Part shown: piece after piece, positions 16,234 to 25,534 of the stretch | Numbering within the stretch: the first letter of the stretch is position 1 | How the letters are laid out: each line of letters starts with the position of its first letter | Source of the DNA: an uncultured Cetobacterium sp. | GTDB lineage: Bacteria; Fusobacteriota; Fusobacteriia; Fusobacteriales; Fusobacteriaceae | Direction: 5' to 3' | Assembly: GCF_945952365.1 (NCBI RefSeq) | Contig: NZ_CAMFHX010000002.1 | Span: 1 to 64,000, forward strand | DNA: 64,000 bases | Position numbers and translations under genes: made by a program | Notes under the pieces: generated by a model | What the model was told of the DNA's origin: nothing | The model's input: the letters and a program-made list of their open reading frames with translations, nothing else | The model's database searches: none

Positions 16234-17928
16234 CTATTTTATAATTTTTGCAGCGTTTTCACCAGCAACTTTACCAAATACTATTATATCAGTTACTGCA
16301 TTTCCACCGATTCTATTTCCTCCGTGTACTCCTCCAGTTATCTCTCCTGCAGCATAAAGCCCCTCTATTTTCTTTCCATTTTTATCCAGCACTTCTGCGT
16401 TATCATTTATTCTAACTCCTCCCATTGTATGGTGGATAGCTGGTGAAACTTCTATTGCATAGAAAGGTTTTTGTAATATTACTCTTGGTAACCCTTTTTT
16501 TCCAAACTCTAAATCTTTTCCGTTCTTTACAAATTCATTGTATTTTCCTACTGTTTTTTCTAACTCTTTAGAATCTACACCTATTATTTTCCCTAATTCA
16601 ACTATTGAATCTGCTTCTTTCGTTAACCCTTTACTTACATACCCATTTATAGCAGATAAATTATTTCTTGTTTCTTGGTCAAATATAAGGAATGCTGATC
16701 CACCTTTTTGTTCTAATTCAGCTTTAGAAACAACATCTCTTGTTTCTAACTCGTTTATAAATCTTTTTCCATCTCTATTAACAAGAATAGCTCCCTCTCC
16801 TCTTACGCTTTCTGTTATTAAATTCGATGTTTTATGAGCTACAGTTGGATGAGTTTGTATTTGAGTCATATCTACAACATCTCCTCCTACAGCTTGAATA
16901 AGTTGAATTCCCTCTCCTGTAATTGCTGGGTTATTTGTTGTTCCAAACCCTTCTAGTTTTGGATTATACTGCTTTATCATCTCAGCATTAGCACCAAATC
17001 CTCCAGTAGCCATTACAACTGCTTTTGCATTAACCTTATATTTTTTACCATTAGTTTCAACTTCTACTCCACTAATTTTATTATTTTCCATTAAAAGATT
17101 TACAACTTTACTATTAGTTCTTGTCTCAACACCCATATTTTCAAGAGTTGAGTTTAAAGCATCTACGATTACTGGTCCAACAGCTTTTCCACCTGTAGGT
17201 CTGTGAATTCTTTTCACACTTTGTCCTCCAGAGAAAGAAACCTCTGTTAAATCAGTACCCTTTGATATTAGCCAATCAATAGCATATTTTGATTCTTGCG
17301 TTAGTTTTTTTACAAGAGAAACATCATTAAGGTTTTTTCCACCTTTCATAGTATCATTATAGTATAACTCTGCTGAATCCTCTATTCCTAACTTCTTTTG
17401 AACTGAAGTATCTGCTGCATTAATTCCACCTGTTGCATAGTTTGTATTTCCACCAACCATTGGCATCTTCTCTAACAGAATTACTCTAGCTCCATTTTCT
17501 TTTGCAGCTATAGCTGCAGCTAGTCCAGCTCCTCCTCCTCCAACTACTACTACATCTGTATCTATATCTTTATATTCAGAAATCATTTTATTTTTTACTG
17601 CAACTTTTTTTAATATTATCCCCGAAGAAGCGATTGCTTTAGCTACTGCCTCTTTAAGTCCTTCACTTGTGTATGTAGCTCCTGCTATATTATCAACATC
17701 TAAAGATTGAGTTGTTATTATTTCATCACTTATCTTTTTCATTGCCCTTCTTGTAAATCCAGATTCTTCATGCTTAATAACCTCAATCTCTTTTATTTGA
17801 TTATTTTCCCCAGATACTTTAACTTTAATTTCACCATTATATCCTTTTCCACTTCCTATAAATTCACCTTTTGACGCTACTGCTATACTTGATACCAGTG
17901 CCGACATACATAAAACTTTTTTTATCAT
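16234..17928 (-). CDS. Exported FMN/FAD fumarate-reductase-like flavoprotein
   Basis: This 564-residue protein has a signal peptide (about 1-18), an FMN-binding domain (about 22-95, with the GATYTS flavinylation-type motif) and a flavocytochrome-c-type FAD domain starting at VVVVGGGGAGLAAA. Catalytic residues of soluble fumarate reductases appear conserved: QTHPT, ITESVRGEG, the Arg in ELETRD, HHTMGG, and GGVHGGNRIGGNAVTD. There is no heme domain. It likely reduces fumarate or a similar enoate (urocanate, methacrylate) outside the cytoplasmic membrane as an electron sink. The residue ten after the conserved His of QTHPT is Leu, not the Tyr I recall for urocanate reductase. A LysR gene is divergent. 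Confidence 0.82.
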   Translation of the reverse strand: MIKKVLCMSALVSSIAVASKGEFIGSGKGYNGEIKVKVSGENNQIKEIEVIKHEESGFTRRAMKKISDEIITTQSLDVDNIAGATYTSEGLKEAVAKAIASSGIILKKVAVKNKMISEYKDIDTDVVVVGGGGAGLAAAIAAKENGARVILLEKMPMVGGNTNYATGGINAADTSVQKKLGIEDSAELYYNDTMKGGKNLNDVSLVKKLTQESKYAIDWLISKGTDLTEVSFSGGQSVKRIHRPTGGKAVGPVIVDALNSTLENMGVETRTNSKVVNLLMENNKISGVEVETNGKKYKVNAKAVVMATGGFGANAEMIKQYNPKLEGFGTTNNPAITGEGIQLIQAVGGDVVDMTQIQTHPTVAHKTSNLITESVRGEGAILVNRDGKRFINELETRDVVSKAELEQKGGSAFLIFDQETRNNLSAINGYVSKGLTKEADSIVELGKIIGVDSKELEKTVGKYNEFVKNGKDLEFGKKGLPRVILQKPFYAIEVSPAIHHTMGGVRINDNAEVLDKNGKKIEGLYAAGEITGGVHGGNRIGGNAVTDIIVFGKVAGENAAKIIK

Positions 17929-18033
17929 TACCCGATTCTCCCTTTATTTTATTAAAACTTGCTCTATATTATATACTTTATTTTCTTGATTATCCAATAC
18001 GAAATAGTATATAATCTTTATAAAATATTTGAA

Positions 18034-18066
18034 TATAGTTTATAATACTTATTTAAGCAAACTATA
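18034..18066. promoter_or_regulatory. Candidate LysR-regulator binding dyad
   Basis: TATAGTTT (18034-18041) and AAACTATA (18059-18066) form an 8-bp inverted repeat just upstream of the LysR gene, in the divergent gap shared with the flavin reductase gene. A second small dyad, ATAC-N6-GTAT, lies near 17997-18010. Confidence 0.45.
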
Positions 18067-18080
18067 AAAATGGAGTGAAT

Positions 18081-18989
18081 ATGGATTTAAATAAATTAGG
18101 TTATCTTCTTGTAATTTCAGAAGAAAAAAGCTTTTCTAAAGCAGCAAAAAAACTTTTTATATCTCAACCATCTTTAAGTCAATATGTATCAAATCTTGAA
18201 GCTGAATTAGGTATAAAAATTTTTGATAGAAATAAATACCCCATTACTTTGACATCCAGCGGTAAAATTTTTATTAAAAATATAAAAGAGATGTTGAATT
18301 TAAAAGGAAAAATGTTAAGAGATATTAATAATCACTCTACAAAAAAAGTAGACTCTTTAAAATTAGGAATATCTCCTTTTCGTAGCCCTTATATTTTACC
18401 TTTAATTCTTCCAGAAATAAAAAAATTCTATCCAAATATAAAGTTAATCATTATTGAAAAGAATGCAAAAGAATTAGAAAAGCTTCTAGAAAAAGAAGAG
18501 ATTGATATAGCTTTAATGTCTCTACCCTTAACAAAGAAAAATTTAAATTTTATTAAATTTTATACTGAAGAAACGTTTTTAATCACCCCGAAAAATGATT
18601 ATTATTCTACTCTTTCAGTAAAGAATGAAATATCTTTAAAAAATCTAAAAACCGAAAGTTTTATATTACCATCAAAAGGTATAAAAATTCGTGAAAAAAT
18701 AAATTCTTTATTCTATAACAATCATTTCTTTCCACAAATTTATTTAGAGATAGAAACACAAGAAACTATTTTGTCTCTTATAAAAATAGGATTGGGGATT
18801 GGTTTTACTTCTAATATGAGCTTAATACATAAAGATTGGAAAAATGATTTCTATATTTTCTCATTAAAAGAGGAAAATATAATTAGAGATTTTGCAATTG
18901 TTTATAAAAAAAATCGATTATTAAATGAAGTTGAAAATACATTAGTAGAAATACTTTTAAAAATATTTAAAAGTGAGGAGTTCTCATGA
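18081..18989 (+). CDS. LysR-family transcriptional regulator
   Basis: This 302-residue DNA-binding protein has the LysR winged helix at its N-terminus (SFSKAAKKLFISQPSLSQYV, residues 19-38) and a periplasmic-binding-protein-like effector domain (about 90-290). Members usually control the divergent gene, here the exported flavin reductase, in response to a small ligand. An inverted repeat lies in the shared promoter region. The frame extends to a GTG at 18075, but the TGGAG site spaces best to the ATG at 18081. Confidence 0.9.
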   Translation: MDLNKLGYLLVISEEKSFSKAAKKLFISQPSLSQYVSNLEAELGIKIFDRNKYPITLTSSGKIFIKNIKEMLNLKGKMLRDINNHSTKKVDSLKLGISPFRSPYILPLILPEIKKFYPNIKLIIIEKNAKELEKLLEKEEIDIALMSLPLTKKNLNFIKFYTEETFLITPKNDYYSTLSVKNEISLKNLKTESFILPSKGIKIREKINSLFYNNHFFPQIYLEIETQETILSLIKIGLGIGFTSNMSLIHKDWKNDFYIFSLKEENIIRDFAIVYKKNRLLNEVENTLVEILLKIFKSEEFS

Positions 18990-19014
18990 ATTGGAATTGA
19001 CGTTTAGTAAAAAG

Positions 19015-19050
19015 AAAAGATTAAGCTTTTTATCACTTAATCTTTTTTTT
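19015..19050. terminator. Bidirectional terminator
   Basis: AAAAGATTAAG and CTTAATCTTTT form an 11-bp stem between the convergent LysR and esterase genes, with T runs on the plus strand and, reading leftward, on the minus strand. Confidence 0.8.
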
Positions 19051-19051
19051 A

Positions 19052-21010
19052 TTAAAATAGTATTTCTAATATATCTTTTGTTAGGATATATAAATCTTCT
19101 CCATCAACATATGGAGCTTTTGAGAACCTAGGTGTAAAATCAAGTTTATCTTCATCTTTCGTTCTCGAATTTGAATCCTCTTTATAACGCTCAAAGTTTT
19201 TTCTGTATTTTAACTCTCCTGGAACTAAATTAATACAAAAATTTTTATAAATAATTGTTATATAATCAAGAGCTTCCTCTGGTTTATTGTCATATGAGTT
19301 TACGTTATAGTATTTAAAATCATCTCCTAAAACTTTCTTTAACTCTTTTAAAGAAACAAACTCTTTATTTTCTAAAGATTTTATATCTGGAATACTTTCT
19401 TTATTTTTTTCCTTTAAATTTTCCTCGAAAAATTCAAAAATAATATCTAAAATACTTCCCCAATTTTGTGAGTGATTACCTCTTTCTACTGCTAAATATT
19501 TTGCATTCGATAGTACTGGAACAACGTCTTTTGTTAACCAACCTAACTCCTCTTTATTTCCTATTTCGGTTTTAAATGAGAATGTCTTATCTAAAGTTCC
19601 TATTCCAATTAAACTAGGTAACTCTTTAATATCTTGAACTGAATATTTTGATTGTTTCCATTGACTATGCTCTTTAACTCCCCAAGCTGGTGCTGTAGAA
19701 ACCATTGCTTTAAATAAAGTTGGATAACGCATTGTTATATCAAAGGCTCCTCTTCCTCCCAATGAATTCCCCATAATAAAAATCTTATTTTTATCTACAG
19801 GATATTCTTCCATAATTGAATCGAAAGATTTTTCAAATGAATACAGTGCCTGTCTATGCATCCACATCGGATTTTGAGTCCATCCATTCGGAGAAACAAA
19901 AATATAGTTATACTTCTCTGCATAAACATCTAAATTTTTACCTCTATCCATTGTTCTATACAATGAAGCATTTTCATTTCCTGTTCCACCGTGTAATATA
20001 TAAACTAAACGACTCTCTTTCTTTGTATAATTTTTAGGTATATACATAGTATATGGAACTATTCTATTTGCTTCTAAGGTAATTTCATTTCCATCAGCAT
20101 CTTTAAAATGACTTCCCGAAGGTATATATATTCCCTTCCATTTCCATCCATAATCTCTTTTATTGGCGATTATATCATTCATGTAATCAGCCCAAGTATA
20201 ATTATTTAATTTCTCTACATTTCCACTTCTCCATAAATTTGAAGCTCTTGGTATAATTGTTTTAGATACTACACCTTCTCTTTCTATATTTTCTGTAACA
20301 TCGGCAAGATTCTTTATTTGAATAGCTATATAGCCATTCTCTTTAATCGTTTTTATATTAGTTAATCCCATGATTTCAGATACAGAAATATAGTATTTAT
20401 TATCTTTTATCTCTATACTATCAGCATTTAATTTAAATTTAATATTTTTAAAACCTTTATCCTCTGCTATTTCAACATTGTTATCAAAAGGTTTATTTCT
20501 TCCTCCGAATGCAGGTTGATATTCAGTATAACTATACTTTCCAGATATTTTAGTTTTATTTTTTTTAGAATCTACCATTATATTCCAAGTTTTCTTTATA
20601 TACTCTATCGATGTTGATCTTTTCCCAAAACCTTGAACTATTTTTTTGTCATAATAAGTATACTTTATTTCTAAAGTATCTTTCAAAATTTTATAGTCAA
20701 AATAAGGGTCATAAATTTTCTTTAAGTCACTTATTTCAACCATTAAATTTCCATTAGAATTAAAATAATAGTTATTTTCTAATTCAAAAGATACTAATGG
20801 ATCGAAATATTCAACTTTTACAGTTGGGTCAAACGGAGAGAAAAAATCTGAAAAAATAATCTTATTATTTTTTAAATCAGATTTGAAAAACCATGTTGAA
20901 CGATCCGTTGAAAAATCTATATAATTATGCTTCGGAAAATTTTGAGCAGAAACAACATTATACAAATTTAAAATAAAATATAAAATGTAAATCCAATATT
21001 TTTTTAACAC
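19052..21010 (-). CDS. Exported alpha/beta-hydrolase esterase with copper-amine-oxidase-like N-domain
   Basis: This 652-residue protein has a signal peptide (about 1-22, ending VVSAQ). Residues 60-230 resemble the beta-rich stalk domain found at the N-terminus of copper amine oxidases and several Gram-positive surface proteins. A PHB-depolymerase/feruloyl-esterase-like hydrolase follows: YILHGGTGN near residue 337 (oxyanion region), GNSLGGRGAF near residue 413 (Ser nucleophile), an acid probably in GTLDKTF, and the His in RGNHSQNWG near residue 512. It probably cleaves esters outside the cell membrane. The start is GTG with an AGGAG site. Its substrate is unknown and it is monocistronic. Confidence 0.75.
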   Translation of the reverse strand: MLKKYWIYILYFILNLYNVVSAQNFPKHNYIDFSTDRSTWFFKSDLKNNKIIFSDFFSPFDPTVKVEYFDPLVSFELENNYYFNSNGNLMVEISDLKKIYDPYFDYKILKDTLEIKYTYYDKKIVQGFGKRSTSIEYIKKTWNIMVDSKKNKTKISGKYSYTEYQPAFGGRNKPFDNNVEIAEDKGFKNIKFKLNADSIEIKDNKYYISVSEIMGLTNIKTIKENGYIAIQIKNLADVTENIEREGVVSKTIIPRASNLWRSGNVEKLNNYTWADYMNDIIANKRDYGWKWKGIYIPSGSHFKDADGNEITLEANRIVPYTMYIPKNYTKKESRLVYILHGGTGNENASLYRTMDRGKNLDVYAEKYNYIFVSPNGWTQNPMWMHRQALYSFEKSFDSIMEEYPVDKNKIFIMGNSLGGRGAFDITMRYPTLFKAMVSTAPAWGVKEHSQWKQSKYSVQDIKELPSLIGIGTLDKTFSFKTEIGNKEELGWLTKDVVPVLSNAKYLAVERGNHSQNWGSILDIIFEFFEENLKEKNKESIPDIKSLENKEFVSLKELKKVLGDDFKYYNVNSYDNKPEEALDYITIIYKNFCINLVPGELKYRKNFERYKEDSNSRTKDEDKLDFTPRFSKAPYVDGEDLYILTKDILEILF

Positions 21011-21142
21011 TCACACACACTCCTAATATATTTTTTAAAATTATATTACCATATTCTTGTTAAAAAATAAACATTTTTATAATCAAAATATTAACTTGAC
21101 TTTTTTATATTAAAAATATATACTAAAACCCTAGTTTATAAA

Positions 21143-21162
21143 GTTGTTAATTTATTAACAAC
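21143..21162 (+). promoter_or_regulatory. Operator-like inverted repeat before the TonB receptor gene
   Basis: GTTGTTAA-TTTA-TTAACAAC is a perfect 8-bp inverted repeat that ends about 18 nt before the receptor's ATG. It could bind a repressor such as a metal- or MarR-type regulator. Confidence 0.5.
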
Positions 21163-21180
21163 AGTTAGAGGAGGAATTTT

Positions 21181-23217
21181 ATGAAGTTAAAGTTTGCAGC
21201 TATCGGAACACTTTTATTCTCACAAATTTATGCATCGGAATCTTTTTTTGTAGATAATTTTGAATTTGATGAGAATTCTGCTGTAAAATTAGAGGAATCA
21301 GTTATAACAACAACAGGATTTGAAACAAGTGTTAGAAACACTACTTCAAATATAGCAGTTATAAATAGTACTGAGATTCAGGAGAAAGGTTATAAATCTG
21401 TTGAAGAGATTTTACAAAGTCAACCTACAATAAATCTTACAAAAGATGCCTTTGGAAGCAGAGTTGATTTAAGAGGACAAGGTGGAAACAAAGCTAGAAG
21501 TAACGTTAAAATTTTGGTTGATGGTGTCTCTATTGTTCCATTAAACAAAAGTCACTCAAGTCTTCCTCTTGATATGATTAATGTAGATAATATTGAAGCA
21601 ATTGAAGTTATTCCTGGTGGTGGAGCTGTTTTATATGGAAGCGGAACTTCAGGTGGAGTAATCAATATAATTACTAAAACTGGGGCAGCAATGAATCCTG
21701 TTAATAAAGTTAATTTTGAAATTGGCTCATATAATAGAGGAAAAACATCTCTTTCTACCGGTGCATTGATTAATCCAAATACATTAATTCAAACAAATAT
21801 TGTCTACGAAAAATCTGATTCCTATTTAGATGAAAAAGATAGTAAAGTAGTAAGTGCTGATATTCTTACTAAATACAAAATTTCTAACGATTCTGATATC
21901 AGTTTTAAATATGAAAAATATAATAATAAATCTCATGATCCTGGAGCTTTATTAACAGCAGAAGAGTATGAAGAAGATAGAACTCAAGTTGGAAGTAATG
22001 CTGATGAAAATCAATTTACTAAAACAAATAAAGATTTAATTAATACAACATATAATAAAAAAATAAATGATAGTTTAAAATTTAGTATACAAGGAACTTA
22101 TCAATTAAAAAAAGATGAGTTTGATTCTGATAATGGAAATAGATTAAAAGAGTTTACAAATAATAATGTTAGAGAAGAACAGATTGATTTCAAACCTAAA
22201 TTACAACTAAAATATGGAAATGATAATGTATTAGTTGTGGGATACGACTATAACTATGTGACATCTTCAAGAGATGTATTTTCACTAACTCCTAAAAAAA
22301 CTCAAAATAGTAAAGATAATAGATCTGTTGAAAGTCACTCTATATATGCTTTAAATACATATAAGATTAACAAATTAGAATTAACTCAAGGAATTAGATA
22401 CAATCACACTGAAAATAATTATGAAACAAAAGATAATATTTCTTCTTCAAACAGTACTCCAAAAACTACAGGAAAGATGGATAACTTTGCATATGAATTA
22501 GCTGCTAATTATCTTTATTCTGATACTGGAAATATTTATTCAAAGTGGGAAAGAGGATTTAACACACCTAATCCAACAAGTTTATTTAATAACCCTGATG
22601 ATACACAAATTGCAAATGGATATACTTACGGTTTATCAGATGTAAAAGAAGAAACTTATAACTCATTTGAAGTTGGGGTAAGAGACTTTGTTTTAGGGTC
22701 TTATATTAGCTTATCAACATTCTATAGTAAAACTGACAATGAAATCTACAGAGATGGAACATCTAAAAATTGGGTTTCATACAATGTTGATGAAACTGAA
22801 AGAAAAGGAGTTGAGCTTTATTTAGAACAATATTTTGGAAAATTAACTCTATCGGAAAGCTATTCTTATATTGATGCTGAAATAACAAAAGGAAAATACG
22901 AAGGTAGTAAAGTTCCTGATGTTTCTCAAAATAGCTTTACTCTAGGAGTAAAATATGAGTTTACATCTAACTTTAATGCTATTGCTACTACAATTTATAA
23001 AGATGCCGTATATATTGATAATGAAAATGATGGTGGTAAGATTAATGAGCATGTTGTTACAAATCTAGTTTTCAATTATAATATAAAGGAAAATATAAGG
23101 GTATACGCCGGAATTAACAATCTATTCAATGAAATCTATGCCAGCCAATACAGAACTAATATGTACAGAGCTGCTAACGAAAGAAACTATTTTGCTGGTT
23201 TAAATTATACTTTTTAA
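21181..23217 (+). CDS. TonB-dependent outer-membrane receptor
   Basis: This 678-residue protein is a ligand-gated outer-membrane channel driven by TonB. It has a signal peptide (about 1-18), a TonB-box-like region near ESVITTTG, a plug domain (about 45-165, with VDLRGQGG and VEVIPGGGAVLYGSG-like segments) and a 22-strand-type barrel ending with a terminal Phe (LNYTF). The closest type is the siderophore/colicin I receptor group. No uptake ABC genes are adjacent. A strong AGAGGAGG site precedes the ATG. A MarR gene follows after 77 nt. Confidence 0.9.
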   Translation: MKLKFAAIGTLLFSQIYASESFFVDNFEFDENSAVKLEESVITTTGFETSVRNTTSNIAVINSTEIQEKGYKSVEEILQSQPTINLTKDAFGSRVDLRGQGGNKARSNVKILVDGVSIVPLNKSHSSLPLDMINVDNIEAIEVIPGGGAVLYGSGTSGGVINIITKTGAAMNPVNKVNFEIGSYNRGKTSLSTGALINPNTLIQTNIVYEKSDSYLDEKDSKVVSADILTKYKISNDSDISFKYEKYNNKSHDPGALLTAEEYEEDRTQVGSNADENQFTKTNKDLINTTYNKKINDSLKFSIQGTYQLKKDEFDSDNGNRLKEFTNNNVREEQIDFKPKLQLKYGNDNVLVVGYDYNYVTSSRDVFSLTPKKTQNSKDNRSVESHSIYALNTYKINKLELTQGIRYNHTENNYETKDNISSSNSTPKTTGKMDNFAYELAANYLYSDTGNIYSKWERGFNTPNPTSLFNNPDDTQIANGYTYGLSDVKEETYNSFEVGVRDFVLGSYISLSTFYSKTDNEIYRDGTSKNWVSYNVDETERKGVELYLEQYFGKLTLSESYSYIDAEITKGKYEGSKVPDVSQNSFTLGVKYEFTSNFNAIATTIYKDAVYIDNENDGGKINEHVVTNLVFNYNIKENIRVYAGINNLFNEIYASQYRTNMYRAANERNYFAGLNYTF

Positions 23218-23222
23218 AATAC

Positions 23223-23270
23223 TTGACTTTTATTTTAATCCGATATTACAATATATATCCAGATTAAAAT
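23223..23270 (+). promoter_or_regulatory. MarR-gene promoter with spanning inverted repeat
   Basis: TTGACT (23223-23228) and TACAAT (23247-23252) are 18 nt apart. ATTTTAATC (23232-23240) and GATTAAAAT (23262-23270) form a 9-bp inverted repeat on both sides of the -10 box, a typical layout for autoregulation. Confidence 0.55.
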
Positions 23271-23294
23271 ATTAAATTAACACAGGAGTTTTAA

Positions 23295-23720
23295 ATGAAC
23301 ATAGGTAAAATAATTTCAATTATCCATAGAAAAAGACAGCAATTTATAAAAAAACAGATAAAAGATTTAAATTTAGATATCGCTATAAGCGATTACCCTA
23401 TTGTTTTAATAGTAAATGCTAAAGGTAAAACGGGGACAACAGAAATTGCTCACGACTATGCAATGACTAAAGCTCAAGTTTCTCAAAGTACAAAAAAATT
23501 AGAAGAATTAGGTTATATCACTCAAAGTCGTAATGAAAATTTGAGAAACAGAGTTGATATCGATATTACTCCAAAAGGAAAAATTTTAGCAGAAAAACTT
23601 AGAGCTATTCAGAAAGAATGGCAAGAAAATAATGTTAAAAATTTAGATACTGAAACAATTTCTAATCTTTATCAAGTTTTAGAATCGATAGCTTTAGCTA
23701 CCGAGAGTGAAGATATTTAA
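23295..23720 (+). CDS. MarR-family transcriptional regulator
   Basis: This 141-residue protein is a winged-helix repressor of the MarR family. The recognition region is TTEIAHDYAMTKAQVSQSTKKLEELGYI (shortened here to its core, residues about 53-80), followed by the wing with conserved Asp and Arg (RNRVDIDITPKGK). It probably regulates itself through the inverted repeat in its promoter and may control the TonB receptor gene upstream. The ligand is unknown. Confidence 0.88.
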   Translation: MNIGKIISIIHRKRQQFIKKQIKDLNLDIAISDYPIVLIVNAKGKTGTTEIAHDYAMTKAQVSQSTKKLEELGYITQSRNENLRNRVDIDITPKGKILAEKLRAIQKEWQENNVKNLDTETISNLYQVLESIALATESEDI

Positions 23721-23731
23721 ATAGCAATTCT

Positions 23732-23762
23732 AAAAATAGCCTCAATCTACGAGGCTATTTTT
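23732..23762. terminator. Bidirectional terminator
   Basis: AAAAATAGCCTC and GAGGCTATTTTT form a 12-bp stem that overlaps the 3' end of the convergent hydrolase gene. Confidence 0.85.
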
Positions 23763-25166
23763 TAACTCTTCTTTTATATCATTTTCTATATATTCAAATA
23801 ATTCATTATATCTAATTCTATAAAGAAGATTTGGAGATAGATATAACGAATTATTTTCCCCTTTCAATCTCAAATCACCTAAAATAGAGTTTTGACCATA
23901 TATTGAATTATTTGGAGATATTGGAATTGAAACATGTGAAAGAGAAAAATTAGATTCATTCCATTTTAAATTTGTATTTCTCTCTTCACTAAATTTACCG
24001 CTACTATAGTTTAATACCTCTACAGCATCATCTTTTTTTGTATTATAATTTGAAACAAACGAAACGTTAAATTTAAAATCTAAGTCTAAAGCTTCATCTC
24101 TTAGATTTAAATTAATCACATTAGGTTTAAAAAACTCTTCAAACTTTCTATTTACATCAAATATAACCAATTTATTTTCAGGATTCTCCATCTTAAAGAA
24201 AATATCATAAAGATCTTTATCTAAAACTGTTGAATCAACGAGTGAGGTATAACTATATATTGGTGGCAACTCCTCTTTCTCTTTTTTACTTAACTTCATA
24301 AAATTAATTTTAGCTTTTTTTATTAAATAATAAACTTGGATTCCAGAATTTTTCGGAAACGAGTTATATTTTGCTGGATCATACTCTGGATTTATATCTA
24401 ACCACTGAAACTTTTTAAAAGTAGGAATTAAACTCACCCAAGAATCTAAAAAACCAAACTTCGCCGCTGGTGACACTCCCATAGCGGGAGATAACCAGAA
24501 TATCTTTTTAGGCTTTAATAAATCTTTATCTTTTCTTATACTACTACTTATATACTGAAGAGTCGCTGCTGCTCCTGTTGAAAATCCAACCATATAAAAT
24601 TCTGGATTTTTTATATCCTTTAACTTTTCCTTTATCATTTTCGAACCAAAAACAGCCGCATCTTCAAAATCTTTTTGAGAAACTTTTACAAGCTCTCCAG
24701 GATATGTTCCATGATACTTATATCTTAATCCAAGTACATAATAACCATTTTCATAAAATATTTTGGCAGTATCTCTCATCATAAAAGGAGAATCAGTTAA
24801 GCCATGAAGAAGTAAAACTCCACCCTTTATATTTTCTGGTATCATTTGAAAAGATGCATTTATATTATTTCCATCTTTATCTAAAGAGGATAAAATTCCA
24901 CTCTTTGAAAACCTTGTCAAATTATCTTTAGAATCTATCTCAACCTCTTTAAATACTTCATCTAAAAATATTTTTTCAGCTATTAAATATTCATCTATTG
25001 TTTTAAACTTTTTATAATCTGGTTCTTTAAACGAACTTTTTTCATGCCATTTTTTTAGCTCAGGTGCAATTTTATTGTAAACATAAGCTCTTACAAATTG
25101 AATAGAGATTATTATAACTATTAAAAAAACAATTATCTTTTTTAAAACTCCAACAATCTTCCTCAT
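23742..25166 (-). CDS. Membrane-anchored alpha/beta hydrolase (lipase/serine aminopeptidase-like)
   Basis: The 474-residue protein begins with a membrane anchor or signal sequence (about residues 8-28). The hydrolase core has LLLHGLTDSP near residue 136, the nucleophile elbow GFSTGAA near residue 198, and the catalytic His probably in the late SHVSIPISP segment near residue 407. Between them lies a long insertion. It may act on lipids or esters at the cell surface or in the periplasm, but the substrate is unknown. The gene is monocistronic between two terminators and has a GGAGAG site. Confidence 0.72.
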   Translation of the reverse strand: MRKIVGVLKKIIVFLIVIIISIQFVRAYVYNKIAPELKKWHEKSSFKEPDYKKFKTIDEYLIAEKIFLDEVFKEVEIDSKDNLTRFSKSGILSSLDKDGNNINASFQMIPENIKGGVLLLHGLTDSPFMMRDTAKIFYENGYYVLGLRYKYHGTYPGELVKVSQKDFEDAAVFGSKMIKEKLKDIKNPEFYMVGFSTGAAATLQYISSSIRKDKDLLKPKKIFWLSPAMGVSPAAKFGFLDSWVSLIPTFKKFQWLDINPEYDPAKYNSFPKNSGIQVYYLIKKAKINFMKLSKKEKEELPPIYSYTSLVDSTVLDKDLYDIFFKMENPENKLVIFDVNRKFEEFFKPNVINLNLRDEALDLDFKFNVSFVSNYNTKKDDAVEVLNYSSGKFSEERNTNLKWNESNFSLSHVSIPISPNNSIYGQNSILGDLRLKGENNSLYLSPNLLYRIRYNELFEYIENDIKEELKNSLVD

Positions 25167-25197
25167 CTATCTCTCCTCGTTATTTTTTTATAAAAAT

Positions 25198-25240
25198 AAA
25201 GGCTACCTCCAAACTTTTTATAAATTTGTTAGTAGCCTTT
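25198..25240 (-). terminator. Terminator after the TSCPD gene
   Basis: AAAGGCTAC and GTAGCCTTT form a 9-bp stem that is followed by a T-rich tail on the minus strand. Confidence 0.7.
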
Positions 25241-25251
25241 TACTTCTATTT

Positions 25252-25491
25252 TTAAATTAACTCTCTCAATAATTTAGCTAATTGATCTGGGCAAGATGTT
25301 CCTCTTGATGAACAATCAATTCCCTCTAGTCTTTTTATAACTTCCCCAATAGACATTCCTTCAACTAATTTTTCAATAGCAACAGTATTCCCGTCACATC
25401 CTCCAAAAAACTCTATTTTCTCAACAATATCCCCATTTAATTCTATTCCAATCTCTTTTGCACAAACACCCTTTGTTTTTAAAATTTTCAT
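25252..25491 (-). CDS. Small TSCPD-domain protein (TIGR03905-like)
   Basis: This 79-residue cytoplasmic protein carries the GTSCPDQLAKLL motif that names the TSCPD family, the C-terminal domain of some ribonucleotide reductases. It also has the GGCDGN segment with a Cys near residue 32, so metal or Fe-S binding is possible. Stand-alone members have no well-established function. It lies 44 nt downstream of the Rrf2 regulator gene, whose product also has a Cys cluster, so the two may form an iron- or redox-linked operon. Confidence 0.82.
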   Translation of the reverse strand: MKILKTKGVCAKEIGIELNGDIVEKIEFFGGCDGNTVAIEKLVEGMSIGEVIKRLEGIDCSSRGTSCPDQLAKLLRELI

Positions 25492-25534
25492 TCCTAAAAT
25501 CTCCCTTTTCTATTCTTCTTAATACCCGTATAAC

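Noticed and set aside
16234-17928. Assignment as urocanate reductase
   Set aside because: The family match is good, but the residue ten after the conserved His is Leu, not Tyr, and the gene is not linked to the histidine operon. I kept a general fumarate-reductase-like call.
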